In this document: piece by piece, positions 7,329-15,174 of the stretch
Layout: every line of letters begins with the position of its first letter
How positions within the stretch are numbered: the first letter of the stretch is position 1
Source: DATBLE01 sp046732255
Lineage (GTDB): Bacteria > Actinomycetota > Thermoleophilia > Gaiellales > Gaiellaceae
Assembly: GCA_046732255.1 (NCBI GenBank)
Contig: JBKPMR010000063.1
Coordinates: 1 to 27,898 of the forward strand
Direction of reading: 5' to 3'
DNA length: 27,898 bases
Made by a program: the position numbers and the translations under genes
The notes under the pieces: generated by a model
Database searches by the model: none
What the model was told of the DNA's origin: nothing
What the model saw: the letters and a program-made list of their open reading frames with translations, nothing else

Positions 7329-8185
7329 CCCAGCGCCTCGAACGCCGCACGGATCCGCTCGATGTGACCGTCGACGTCGAGCCCGCCGCGCATGGTCACG
7401 AGCGAGAGGTGCGTCGCCCCGAGGCCGCGCCACTCGTCCGCGGCCGCCCGCCAGTCGTCCGGCGTCCCGGTGGAGACGTCGATCCGCTGCTCCACCCCGA
7501 TCGACCCTGGATCGCGACCCGCTTCGGCCGCCCACGACCGGAGGCGCTCCATCGTCGCCGGCCAGCCGCCCTCGAGCGGGCGCTGGGGGAAGAACCCATC
7601 CGCGATCCGTGCCGCACGTTGGATCGCGGCCTCGGCGGAGCCGCCGATCCAGATCGGGATCGGCCGCTGGACCGGCAGCGGGTTGATCCCGGCGGCGGGA
7701 ATCCGGTGCCAGCGCCCTTCGAAGTCGACTGCCGGCTCGGTCCAGAGGCGCCGTAGCACCTCGATCTGCTCCTCGGAGCGCCGACCGCGGTTCCGGAAGT
7801 CCTCGCCGAGCGCCTCGAACTCGACGTAGTTCCAGCCCAGGCCGACCCCAAGCCGGAGCCGTCCCCCGGTGAGCAGGTCGACCTCGGCCGCCTGCTTGGC
7901 GACGAGAGCGGTCTGTCGCTGCGGCAGGACGAGCACACCGGCGACGAGCTCGAGCGACGGCGCGGCGGCGGCGAGGTATCCGAAGAGAACGAAGAGCTCG
8001 TGGAACTGGTGCTCGGACGTGTACGGCCCCGGCCAGTCGGTGCGGTTCGAGACGTCCGCGCCGAGGACGTGATCGTAGGCGAGAAGGTGCCGGAAGCCGA
8101 TCTCCTCAGCCGCCTGCGCGACGGCACGGACGGCGCCCGGGTCGGGACCGATCTCGGTCTGGGGGAACACGACGCCGATCTGCAC
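7325..8185 (-). CDS. LLM-class flavin/F420-dependent oxidoreductase
   Basis: I place the start at GTG 8185 (MQIGVVFPQTEIGPDPGAV), giving 286 aa, because the family normally begins with this first strand; the open frame extends upstream to 8266 with unrelated residues. Family features are the early HLLAYDHVLG, GGRLRLGVGLGWNYVEFEAL, and PIPIWIGGSAEAAIQRAARI for the barrel strand that contacts the cofactor phosphate. Length and motifs fit the TIGR03619-like actinobacterial F420 branch. The substrate is unknown. The gene diverges from the two-TM protein at 8273 and converges with the CBS gene. Confidence 0.9.
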   Translation of the reverse strand: MQIGVVFPQTEIGPDPGAVRAVAQAAEEIGFRHLLAYDHVLGADVSNRTDWPGPYTSEHQFHELFVLFGYLAAAAPSLELVAGVLVLPQRQTALVAKQAAEVDLLTGGRLRLGVGLGWNYVEFEALGEDFRNRGRRSEEQIEVLRRLWTEPAVDFEGRWHRIPAAGINPLPVQRPIPIWIGGSAEAAIQRAARIADGFFPQRPLEGGWPATMERLRSWAAEAGRDPGSIGVEQRIDVSTGTPDDWRAAADEWRGLGATHLSLVTMRGGLDVDGHIERIRAAFEALG

Positions 8186-8218
8186 GAGCGCATCATCGCC
8201 AAACGATGAGCACAGAGA

Positions 8219-8243
8219 GGGACAGGTCCGACCGACCTGTCCC
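8219..8243. repeat. Perfect inverted repeat in a divergent intergenic region
   Basis: GGGACAGGTC, five bases, then GACCTGTCCC: a perfect 10-bp inverted repeat between the divergent starts at 8185 and 8273. Its place between two starts disfavours a terminator and fits an operator or a dispersed palindromic (REP-like) element. Confidence 0.6.
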
Positions 8244-8272
8244 CGGTTCCGTTTCTCCGCGATCATTCAGGC

Positions 8273-9055
8273 GTGGCCCGGATCCTCCCGAATTCTCCGC
8301 GCGCGCGCCGCAGGCTGCTCGTCGCCGGGGCCCTGCTCGTCGCCGCCGGCGCCGCCGTCCTGGTCGTGCTCCTCATTCCGAACAACCACGGCGGCATCGC
8401 CTCTTCCTCCGGCACGGACACGGTCCAGCTGGTTCAACGCCAGAAGCAGATCCGCGTCACGTCCCGGATGCGGACGTCGATCGACGCGCTGTTGGACCAG
8501 TTCGTCCCGCGTGCGATCGCCAGGCGGGATCCGGCCTCCGTCCGCCCGTTCGTGACCGCGCACCTCTGGCGCCAGGCGACGCGCGCCGAGTGGCGTGCCG
8601 GCTCGATCCCCGTGCCGCCGTACGACCCGGCAGGAAAGACCTTCCACGGCTGGCGCGCCGTGTTCGCGTTCCCGCGCGACGTGAGCGTCGAGCTCACCCT
8701 CGAGCCGAAGCGGGCACGCGATCCCGTCGGCTCGTTCATCGTCGGGCTGAAGCGCGTCGGCTCGCGCTGGCTGGTCGACGGGATCTACGCCGAGGGCACG
8801 CACGGCGGCGAGAGCGCGGCCGCTCCGGCCGCGACGACCGCGGCGACGAAGACGACCGAGCACGTCGTCGGCGGCTCACGTGGGCGGCTCAGCGACGTGT
8901 GGCTCCTCGTTCCCCTCGGCTTGCTCTCGTTGATCGTGATCGTCCCCACCGTGGTCTTCACCGGGCAGTGGGTGAACGACCGGCGTGTGCGGCGCCGGGA
9001 CCGTGACAACCCGGCGAAGCAGCTCCCGCCGCTTCCCCGGCGCGACCCGCCCTGA
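8273..9055 (+). CDS. Membrane protein with N- and C-terminal transmembrane segments
   Basis: The 260-aa product begins with GTG 8273, with no ribosome site. Residues 14-36 form a first membrane helix (LLVAGALLVAAGAAVLVVLL). A soluble domain of about 170 residues follows, including LLDQFVPRAIARRDPASVRP and GSFIVGLKRVGSRWLVDGIY. A second helix lies near residues 209-232 (VWLLVPLGLLSLIVIVPTVV), with a basic tail rich in Arg and Pro. The central domain has the GSRWLVDGIY ending seen in NTF2-like or membrane-anchored extracytoplasmic domains, so that fold is possible. Function is unknown. A GC-rich hairpin follows the stop. Confidence 0.8.
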   Translation: MARILPNSPRARRRLLVAGALLVAAGAAVLVVLLIPNNHGGIASSSGTDTVQLVQRQKQIRVTSRMRTSIDALLDQFVPRAIARRDPASVRPFVTAHLWRQATRAEWRAGSIPVPPYDPAGKTFHGWRAVFAFPRDVSVELTLEPKRARDPVGSFIVGLKRVGSRWLVDGIYAEGTHGGESAAAPAATTAATKTTEHVVGGSRGRLSDVWLLVPLGLLSLIVIVPTVVFTGQWVNDRRVRRRDRDNPAKQLPPLPRRDPP

Positions 9056-9064
9056 GCCCGTTCA

Positions 9065-9088
9065 GGGCGCGAAGATCCTGAAGCGCCC
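9065..9088 (+). terminator. Hairpin after the two-TM gene
   Basis: GGGCGC (9065-9070) pairs with GCGCCC (9083-9088) across 12 bases and is followed by AATTTCG. It lies 10 bases after the stop at 9055, consistent with a weak intrinsic terminator. Confidence 0.45.
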
Positions 9089-9143
9089 AATTTCGATGGG
9101 CCGCGTGCGACAATCTGGTTGATCCGGGATCGGGAGGGGTTGA

Positions 9144-10391
9144 GTGAGGTGTTTGATGTTGGTGCTGGTCGTCGGGGCCGTCGCGCTCCCGTCTGCGGGC
9201 GTGGCCCAGCAGCCGATCCAGGTCTTCCTGCTCGCTGGACAGTCGAACATGGTCGGGCGGGGTCAGCCCGTCAGCGCCGGTACCCCCGGCCCGGTCGCCA
9301 ACCTCCTGCTCTATCGGGACGGCGCCTGGCAGCCGGCGGGCGATCCGCTCGGCCCGCTGAACGACCCGGAGCGAGGCGTAGGCCCGGGAATGACCTTCGG
9401 GATCGGAGTCCTGGCCCACGAGCCTCCGGGAACGACTGTCGGCCTGATCATGTGCGCCAAGGGAGGAACGTCGATCAACGCCTGGCTTTCGGGAAGCGGC
9501 CCGTTCGAAGCGTGCAGGAGCGCCGCCCGGACCGCGGGCGGGGCCATTGCTGGGGTGGTCTTCCTCCAGGGCGAATACGAGGCGCTCCACGGCGCCAAGA
9601 AGTGGTTGGGCCGCTTCACGAAGGTCGAGGCTGCGTTCCAGAAGAACTTCGGTCCGGTGCCGTTCGTCCTCGGACAGATCGGCAACGTCGTCCGCCCGTA
9701 CGCACAGGCGGTCAGGGACGCCCAGGCGGAAGCCGACGCTGAGCTCGCGCCCGTCACCCTCGTCTCGAGCATCGATCTCCCCATCAGTCCCGACGGCGTC
9801 CACTTCACGGTCGACGCTGCCAAGACGATCGGGTATCGGTACGCAGACGCATGGTGGACGCTGCTCCACCAGTTCCCGATGGTCACCGGCGTGAGCCCCC
9901 AGGTCGGGACTCCGGGAACGCCGGTGACGATCACGGGCACTGGGCTCGCTTCAACCAGCTCGGTGACGTTCGGCGGCGCTCCAGCCGGGTTCGTGGTCAA
10001 AGGGCCAGACCAGATCACCGCGACCGTTCCCGACGGCGGAGTGACGGGGCCCGTGACCGTGACCACGCCCTACGCGACCGTGAGCGGGTCCGACTTCGCC
10101 GTGGTGCCGGTGATCGACTCGTTCTCCCCGACGTCCGGCAAGCGCGGCACGAAGGTGCTCGTCGCCGGCAAGGCGTTCAAAGGAGCGACCGCGGTGACGC
10201 TGAACGGCCTTGCGGTCAAGTTCAAGGTCGTCTCCCCCACCGGGATCAGCATCAAGGTCCCCACCCAGGCGACGAGCGGCACGATCCAGATCACCACCGC
10301 GGGCGGGACGGCCGTGTCCGCCGACGTCTTCACCGTGCTCAGCGTGAAGATGGGTCGATCCCGGCGGGCATACTCTCCCGGTGACGCCTGA
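9144..10391 (+). CDS. Secreted SGNH/sialate O-acetylesterase-like protein with two IPT/TIG domains
   Basis: GTG 9144 follows GGGAGGGG and opens a 415-aa frame. Residues 1-22 are a signal peptide. The esterase domain (about 25-245) starts with IQVFLLAGQSNMVGRG, block I of SGNH hydrolases with its catalytic Ser. It includes CAKGGTSINAW and FLQGEYEA and ends with DGVHFTVDAAKTIGYRYADA carrying the Asp-x2-His pair. This is the DUF303/SASA type, which removes acetyl groups from glycans. Two immunoglobulin-like IPT/TIG domains follow (about 248-325 and 326-400), recognisable by VTGVSPQVGTPGTPVTITG and IDSFSPTSGKRGTKVLVAG. The stop lies 11 bases inside the next gene, so they are coupled. Probably an exported glycan deacetylase. 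Confidence 0.88.
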   Translation: MRCLMLVLVVGAVALPSAGVAQQPIQVFLLAGQSNMVGRGQPVSAGTPGPVANLLLYRDGAWQPAGDPLGPLNDPERGVGPGMTFGIGVLAHEPPGTTVGLIMCAKGGTSINAWLSGSGPFEACRSAARTAGGAIAGVVFLQGEYEALHGAKKWLGRFTKVEAAFQKNFGPVPFVLGQIGNVVRPYAQAVRDAQAEADAELAPVTLVSSIDLPISPDGVHFTVDAAKTIGYRYADAWWTLLHQFPMVTGVSPQVGTPGTPVTITGTGLASTSSVTFGGAPAGFVVKGPDQITATVPDGGVTGPVTVTTPYATVSGSDFAVVPVIDSFSPTSGKRGTKVLVAGKAFKGATAVTLNGLAVKFKVVSPTGISIKVPTQATSGTIQITTAGGTAVSADVFTVLSVKMGRSRRAYSPGDA

Positions 10392-11379
10392 ACCGTCCGA
10401 GGCGAGCGAGGCACTGGGCCACCTGGCCGTCGAGCACGTCGGCACTCCGCGATACACGTGGACGCAGGGGCGTAGCTGGGAGCAGAGCGGGGCACGCCCG
10501 TTTCCCGAGCGTCAGGAGCTGTTCGACGAGGAGATCTCGAGGCTGATCCGCGAGTGGGTGCTGCCGGGTCACGCCCCGCCGGCCGGAATGCTCGGTCTCG
10601 ACGACCGCGTCGTCACCCTCGGCTCATGCTTCGCCCGCGAGCTGCGCAACCGGCTCGCCGCATCCGGCGTCGGCGGCGGGAACGTCTGGATTCCCTCGGG
10701 GCTGAACAACACGTTCGCGATCCTCGACTTCATCTCGTGGTGCGTGACCGGCCGCGAAACAGGCCGGGGCTACCGCTACGACCGCGACGACGGGGGGAAG
10801 ATCCGGGAATGGACGCCGGAGTGGGAACGTGAGCAGTGCCTCGAAGCGCTCCGCCACGCCGGCGCGTTCGTCTTCACGCTCGGTCTGGCGGAGGTCTGGC
10901 AGGACCGCGAGACGGAAGCGGTGTTCTGGCGCGGGGTGCCGAAGGACGTCTACCGGGCCGACCGCCATGTTTTCCGGCTGACCTCAGTTGAGGAGAACGA
11001 GGCAAACATCGTCGAGATCGTGGAGCTCGTCCGCTCGGCGAACGCCAACGCGCCGATCGTGCTCACGCTCTCCCCGGTTCCGCTGCGGGCAACGTTCCGG
11101 GACATCTCGTGCCTCACCGCCGACTCCGTCTCGAAGTCCGTCCTGCGGGTCGCGATCGACCAGGCGATGAGCCGCGGCCTGGAGAACGTCTGGTACTGGC
11201 CGTCGTTCGAGATCGTGCGCTGGGTCGGCGGCCACGCCCCCTGGCGTGCATTCGGAGAGGACGAGGGCAAGCCGCGCGACGTCAGCCGGCGGCTCGTCTC
11301 CGCGATCATCGACGAGTTCCTCGAGGCGTTCTTCACGCCGGAGGCACTGACTCAGCTCCGCGACCGGCCCGCGGCGTAG
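10381..11379 (+). CDS. GSCFA domain protein
   Basis: The 332-aa product starts at GTG 10381, overlapping the esterase gene by 11 bases. The family signature VVTLGSCFARELRNRLAAS lies near residue 78, followed by WIPSGLNNTFAILDFISWC. FTLGLAEVWQDRETEAVFWR and IVLTLSPVPLRATF are further blocks typical of the GSCFA family. The family is SGNH-hydrolase-related and is found near polysaccharide and glycan-modification genes, with acyl transfer or hydrolysis assumed but little tested. No signal peptide, so it is cytoplasmic. The overlap with a secreted glycan esterase suggests both act on the same polysaccharide. Confidence 0.88.
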   Translation: MTPEPSEASEALGHLAVEHVGTPRYTWTQGRSWEQSGARPFPERQELFDEEISRLIREWVLPGHAPPAGMLGLDDRVVTLGSCFARELRNRLAASGVGGGNVWIPSGLNNTFAILDFISWCVTGRETGRGYRYDRDDGGKIREWTPEWEREQCLEALRHAGAFVFTLGLAEVWQDRETEAVFWRGVPKDVYRADRHVFRLTSVEENEANIVEIVELVRSANANAPIVLTLSPVPLRATFRDISCLTADSVSKSVLRVAIDQAMSRGLENVWYWPSFEIVRWVGGHAPWRAFGEDEGKPRDVSRRLVSAIIDEFLEAFFTPEALTQLRDRPAA

Positions 11380-11393
11380 GACGTGCGCTGACC

Positions 11394-12299
11394 TCAGCCT
11401 TCGGGTTCGGGAGGCGTCCCTGCCCGTTCCCTCTGTTTACGCCGTCGCTCCTCCTCCCACCTCTGGAGCTTCGCATTCCGGGACTCCCAGTAGCGTTCCC
11501 AGCGGCTTCGGGCGAGCGGGTCGTCGAGCCGGTCGAAGTGACGTTCCATCTCCGGCCGAGGATCGTGCCGGGGGACGATGTGTGCCTGATACGCGAGTCG
11601 CTCCCGTGTGAGATCGGCGTGCGAGCTGACCCGTACCCCGTGGAGGGACTCGGCACCGTTCAGGAATGCGACGAACAGGTTTTCCTGAATCGGGATCTCC
11701 TTCACCAGCTCGACAGAGATCCCCTCTTCCTTGATCGGGTAATACGTGGACGTGTGCCGAAGCTCGGGCCGGTGCTCGGGTCGGTAGAGGCAGAGAGCAC
11801 CAGTGTCGGCGTCGTCGGCGTTGGTGAAGTAGAGCAGGCAGGTGACGGCGTACTGCGCGGAGTCGCTGTGCGGGTGCAGCTTGTATCCCGGCTTACGGGC
11901 CATGATCCGCCCGTCGGAGGCCATCAGGCCGCCCGCCATGATCTCGTCGGCGAGCTCTGAGCTGAAGAGGAAGGCGTATTTCTCCCGGATCTCGGGCTCG
12001 AGCCGTCGGACGAGGATCGGCGCGATCGTGTCGCGGAGGATCTCGTCGCGGAGACGGCGCCAGGTCTCCTTGAAACCCTCTGGCGCGGCCTCGAAGTAAC
12101 GGTTGCGCTCCATGATCCGCAGGTTCGCCTTGATGTGGTCGTCCGGCTGGAACGAGTCGAGCGGCGGGATCGAGTCCGCGAGGTCGCGGAAGAAATCGTC
12201 CGGCAGCAGGTCGGGAATGACGGCGTGCGGGAATGGATCCGGCTGGATCTCGACGCGTTCGACCTTGTCGCGAACTGCCTCCTGCAGCGGGTTCCCCAT
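11394..12299 (-). CDS. 2OG-Fe(II) oxygenase superfamily protein
   Basis: I start at ATG 12299 (MGNPLQEAVRDKVERV), giving 301 aa; the open frame extends to 12434 with unrelated Arg/Pro-rich residues. TACGAT lies 8 bases upstream, so the message may be nearly leaderless. The iron-binding triad is visible as H-x-D in LHPHSDSAQYAVTCLLYF (His144, Asp146) and the distal His220 in NGAESLHGVRVSSH, with a nearby Arg for 2-oxoglutarate. The double-stranded beta-helix core spans about residues 125-245, and the C-terminus is a charged helix. Members hydroxylate proteins or small molecules. Here the neighbours (pyruvyl transferase remnant, GSCFA) suggest a glycan-related role, which is inference. It converges with the GSCFA gene across 14 bases. 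Confidence 0.87.
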   Translation of the reverse strand: MGNPLQEAVRDKVERVEIQPDPFPHAVIPDLLPDDFFRDLADSIPPLDSFQPDDHIKANLRIMERNRYFEAAPEGFKETWRRLRDEILRDTIAPILVRRLEPEIREKYAFLFSSELADEIMAGGLMASDGRIMARKPGYKLHPHSDSAQYAVTCLLYFTNADDADTGALCLYRPEHRPELRHTSTYYPIKEEGISVELVKEIPIQENLFVAFLNGAESLHGVRVSSHADLTRERLAYQAHIVPRHDPRPEMERHFDRLDDPLARSRWERYWESRNAKLQRWEEERRRKQRERAGTPPEPEG

Positions 12300-12396
12300 C
12301 GGTCGGCATCGTACGGGGTCCGCCCACTGCGGGGGGCAGCGACCCGCGCGAGGCAGCGCCGGCTGGTCTACATCGGCTCCGCGAGCAGAACGCCGC

Positions 12397-13021
12397 CTAG
12401 GAACGATCGGCAGACGCGACCCGGACCTCGGCATGCGCGCTGCTGCGGCCGACCGTCATGTGCCTGAGCAAACGCTCATCGACGTGTGTCGAGGGCAGCG
12501 TCCCGTTCCCGAAAGGGCGTGTGTAGTGGCGGTCGAGCTCCCGACGGTAACGACGTGTCCGTTCTTCGATCAGCGCCTTTACGTCGTCCGCGTGCTCCTC
12601 GGGCTTCACCGCCGTGCGGATCAGGAGCTCGCCGTCGACCCGGTCGAGATTCACGCAGTACTCCGACAGCCCCATGGTGTTCATCAACGACTCGCAGTTG
12701 TGGTGGAAGGAGACGGCGATGGTCGGCTTGTCGCACAGCAAGGCGAAGAGAATGTTGTGGAACCGCGTTGCGACGACGATGTCCGTCGCGGCGATCTCGG
12801 ACAGCAGGCCGTTGACCGAGTAGATCGGGGTCTCGATCACCCTTCCTCTGGTCCGACCGTTCAGCTTCGCCCCGAGAAGCCGACGGACTTCTCGACCGCG
12901 TTCGTGTCCCACCGGTCGCCGATGAGAGGCCTCACGTCGTACCCGCGGCCGAGGAACCACTCGGCGGTGCACGCGAGGCTCTCGAGATAGGTGCTGTCGG
13001 CGTCCGACGACCGGGGCTTTC
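12397..13021 (-). pseudogene. Polysaccharide pyruvyl transferase, 5'-truncated and frameshifted
   Basis: The 3' part reads IVVATRFHNILFALLCDKPT, then a SFHHN.ESLM segment, the ATDIVVATRFH pattern of the PS_pyruv_trans family (CsaB/WcaK-like), which adds pyruvate ketals to cell-surface glycans. Further upstream a different frame reads YLESLACTAEWFLGRGYDVR and LIGD, also typical. The two join by a one-base shift near 12883-12895, after which the upstream frame stops at 12861. The N-terminal half of the expected 300-400 residue protein is absent: the frame runs into the tRNA fragment at about 13025. The gene therefore appears to have been cut off at an integration boundary. It lies just upstream of, and co-oriented with, the 2OG oxygenase gene. 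Confidence 0.8.
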
Positions 13022-13026
13022 TGTTG

Positions 13027-13070
13027 AGCGGGGAACGGGGCTCGAACCCGCGACCCTCAGCTTGGGAAGC
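13027..13070 (-). other. Orphan 3' fragment of tRNA-Gly(CCC); candidate attachment site
   Basis: Read on the minus strand, this gives a TTCCCAA anticodon loop, an intact T-arm (GCGGG, TTCGAGC, CCCGT) and the acceptor 3' strand TCCCCGC plus discriminator T. The opposite 5' half is missing: bases beyond 13070 do not form the anticodon stem past two pairs, nor a D-arm or GCGGGGA acceptor strand. A tRNA 3' half starting at the anticodon loop is the classic core of an integrase attachment site. No intact copy occurs in the window. By the usual geometry the inserted DNA would lie to the right. Confidence 0.8.
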
Positions 13071-13223
13071 ACCCGCAGCGCCGCATGGATAGACGAGTTT
13101 CGCTCAACCATGCGGAAAGGCACCCGCTCGGAACCGCTCGGATCCGCTCCGGTCGGGTGGTCACTGGCACGCAACTGGCACGCAGCTAGGGTCGGGGGCG
13201 CCGCCTCCCGACGAGTGGTGCGG

Positions 13224-13495
13224 CTACGGATATCCGAGACTCTCGCGACGCTTCCGACCCACATCCGTGAGACCCCAGACTGGTGACGAACCAACAGCGC
13301 CGACGATCTCGATCAAGCCTTCCTTGGCCATAGGCTCGCCGCCTGAGGGCTACTTCTTCAAGTCTGCGCCAGACGGTGAACCGCCGATCAACTCCTCCGC
13401 CACATCGGCCTGACAGGCGATTCGCAGCGCTAACGCCGCGTGGGGTCGCGCGGCCGAGCTAAACGAACGCTCTAGCCCATCACTTCCGGGCCGTC
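13224..13495 (-). pseudogene. Gene remnant with an in-frame stop; C-terminus like a winged-helix protein
   Basis: One frame reads plausibly across the gap after the 97-aa gene: ARPHAALALRIACQADVAEE, then LIGGSPSGADLKK and a TAG at 13352-13350. In the same frame it continues with MAKEGLIEIVGAV and VWGLTDVGRKRRESLGYP to a stop at 13226-13224. The WGLTDVGR ending resembles the wing and last helix of small winged-helix regulators. No start codon or ribosome site is obvious. I read this as a decayed gene with one nonsense codon; the second half might alternatively be a separate tiny frame starting at the Met. Confidence 0.35.
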
Positions 13496-13789
13496 CTACT
13501 CGGGTAGTTCGTCTTGAACCCCGCGAAGGATCGCCTCTGGGTCAGGTTCTTCCGCTGGCCATCGCTTCCGAAAGCGCAGGTAGCGGTGAGCCGCGGAAAG
13601 AAGCACCTCGTCCGAAAGAAGATCGGGAGTGCAGTCCTCGATGGCGGTAAGCGCCCCGACGGCTTCGTCTAGTTCCACGACCTCGGCCAGGCCGAGTTGG
13701 GCGGCTAACTCATCGATTCGCTCGCGAGCAATCCGTTCAGCGGCTTTTGGATCGGGGTCATTCGGAAACTGGTGGGCTGGTCCTGACAT
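13496..13789 (-). CDS. Hypothetical 97-aa acidic protein
   Basis: The frame starts at ATG 13789 and ends at 13496. The product is acidic and helical: AERIARERIDELAAQLGLAE, VVELDEAVGALTAIEDCTPD, a RYLRFRKRWPAE patch and an acidic end LRGVQDELPE. No family is recognised and there is no signal peptide or membrane helix. It lies about 430 bases inside the presumed element boundary at 13070, next to gene remnants, so it may be cargo of the element. Confidence 0.55.
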   Translation of the reverse strand: MSGPAHQFPNDPDPKAAERIARERIDELAAQLGLAEVVELDEAVGALTAIEDCTPDLLSDEVLLSAAHRYLRFRKRWPAEEPDPEAILRGVQDELPE

Positions 13790-14028
13790 CGGCTATCGCC
13801 GTATTCCTCGAAGAGGCAGCAGTGAACCCGGCGCAGGGTCGCCCGCGCGGGTCGAAACTCTCGCCGGCCGGTCGAGCGCTTCCCCCGCGTCACCGCCGGG
13901 CCGATCACGACGCTACCGGCCGACGCTGCGGCTGCCTAGTCGCTCTTTCGGCCATGGCTGGGCAGCGCGGCGGGCTTGGCCGTTGAGGGTGTCGGGGCGG
14001 CTCGACGGACCGTCCCATCCAGTCTGCT

Positions 14029-14760
14029 CTAGCAGAGCAATGCTGGGACGCACTCCTGTGGGTCGTCGTTACCGCGGGAGACGTTCGTCCCCACCGGCGC
14101 CGTCGTGTAGCCGGTCACCCAAATGCCCAGCCCGACAAGGTTGGAGGTGCCTCCCTCGAAGCCGTTCCCCTCCGCCCGGTTGCCGGTGAGCTGGGCCGCG
14201 TCGCCGGAGATGACGATGCCGTAGGTGCTGTTCCCGGACGCCTTCGACGACTTGATCTGGGCCGAGGCGCCGGCGACGAAGATGCCGTTCCCGGCATTCC
14301 CGGAGGCGGTCGAGGACTGGGTCAGGGCCGCGGGACCTTGGAGGGTGATGCCGCGCTGGGCGTTCCCGGAGGCGCTCGATGACTGGACCTTGGCCGAGGC
14401 GCCGCTGACAACGATGCCGACGTCGCCATTCCCGGAGGCAGTCGACGATCTGACCTTGGCCAAATCGCCGAGGACAACGATGCCCTCGGCGATGTTTCCG
14501 GAGGCGAGCACATTCAAGACGCTGACCTGGTCGGCCAGGGCGCTCGCGCCGCGGTGGAAGTTGCGGACGACGCCGTTTTTCAGCGTCACCTCGTCGAAGC
14601 CGTTGTCGTTGATTCCGTAATGGAAAAGCGAGCGGTCACCGCGCAGGGTAAAGCCTTTCAGGTCGACCGTTATCCTGGACGCGCCGACGACGATCCCGTC
14701 CGTACCCGGGCAGGAGAGGTTCTGGGTCAGGACGGCGTTCGTCGTCACCAGTTGCGCGCA
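14029..14760 (-). pseudogene. Third beta-helix module, lacking its signal peptide (fragment)
   Basis: From the Cys codon at 14760-14758 the minus strand encodes QLVTTNAVLTQNLSCPGTDG, then the same SxxASGN coil ladder as the gene at 560. It ends GNDDPQECVPALLC, so the whole module of about 243 residues is present with its four cysteines. The signal peptide and normal N-terminus are missing. The open frame continues to 14985, but those residues are the wrong-frame translation of a different gene fragment. A secreted beta-helix without a signal peptide should not function, so I treat it as a fragment joined to foreign DNA near 14760. Confidence 0.75.
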
Positions 14761-15011
14761 AGGGGGCCCGGCGACACGTCGGCCATGTTCTCGCGGACAT
14801 AGTCGGCTGCGGCGGCGGTTGACGCCTCGCCGCCAGCTTGGTCGTCGAACACGCTGATCGTTGTCGCGCCCTCGGCAGTGCGGAGCAGGTAGTAGGCGCG
14901 GAAGCCGTCGATGGTGGTGATGACGTTGCGGATGTCGTCGCGTGGTGTCCGCCCCGCCGGGAGGGCCGTGACCGCGCAGGGGCATCCGAGGGCGATCTTC
15001 AAGAGGGCCAT
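14745..15011 (-). pseudogene. Fragment of a dimeric alpha/beta-barrel (ABM-like) protein fused to repeat motif B
   Basis: From ATG 15011 the frame reads MALLKIALGCPCAVTALPAG, which is the translation of repeat motif B. It then continues RDDIRNVITTIDGFRAYYLL and TTISVFDDQAGGEAS with AAADYVRENMADVSPGP. The latter part has the sequence of small antibiotic-biosynthesis-monooxygenase-like proteins (ferredoxin-like fold). It stops at 14745, just where the beta-helix module begins in another frame. The usual C-terminal strand is therefore replaced, and the N-terminal strand is probably replaced by the motif. The whole is best read as a recombination mosaic, not an active enzyme. Confidence 0.6.
14947..15003 (-). 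repeat. Dispersed 57-nt motif, copy B
   Basis: The minus strand here matches copy A (334-390) over 57 bases, from CTTGAAGATCGCC through GGATGCCCCTGCGC to GGGGCGGAC, with a few mismatches and compensating single-base gaps. It overlaps the start of the ABM-like fragment and lies upstream of a beta-helix module, as copy A does. The small indels argue that the shared feature is nucleic acid and not peptide. Confidence 0.6.
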
Positions 15012-15174
15012 CGACGCGGCAACGCCGTGGTTTAAAGCCGTGCGCTCCGGGAACGTCTGATGTGACGGATGCATCGAGGGTCGCGCGGACGGCCCAGACC
15101 CGCTAGTCCGACGAGACGCCCGCTCCTCTTCTCGGTGAAACCGCCGATGGCGATCGAGAATGGGAGGAGCAAGC

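Noticed and set aside
13027..13120. Complete tRNA-Gly gene
   Set aside because: Only the 3' half can be folded. No D-arm or 5' acceptor strand GCGGGGA is present, and three of five anticodon-stem pairs fail.
13062..13286. Integrase C-terminus beside the tRNA fragment
   Set aside because: The bases at 13160-13190 can be read as HWHATGTQL, which is suggestive. However, no catalytic Arg-His-Tyr blocks are present in any frame, so I do not claim an integrase remnant.
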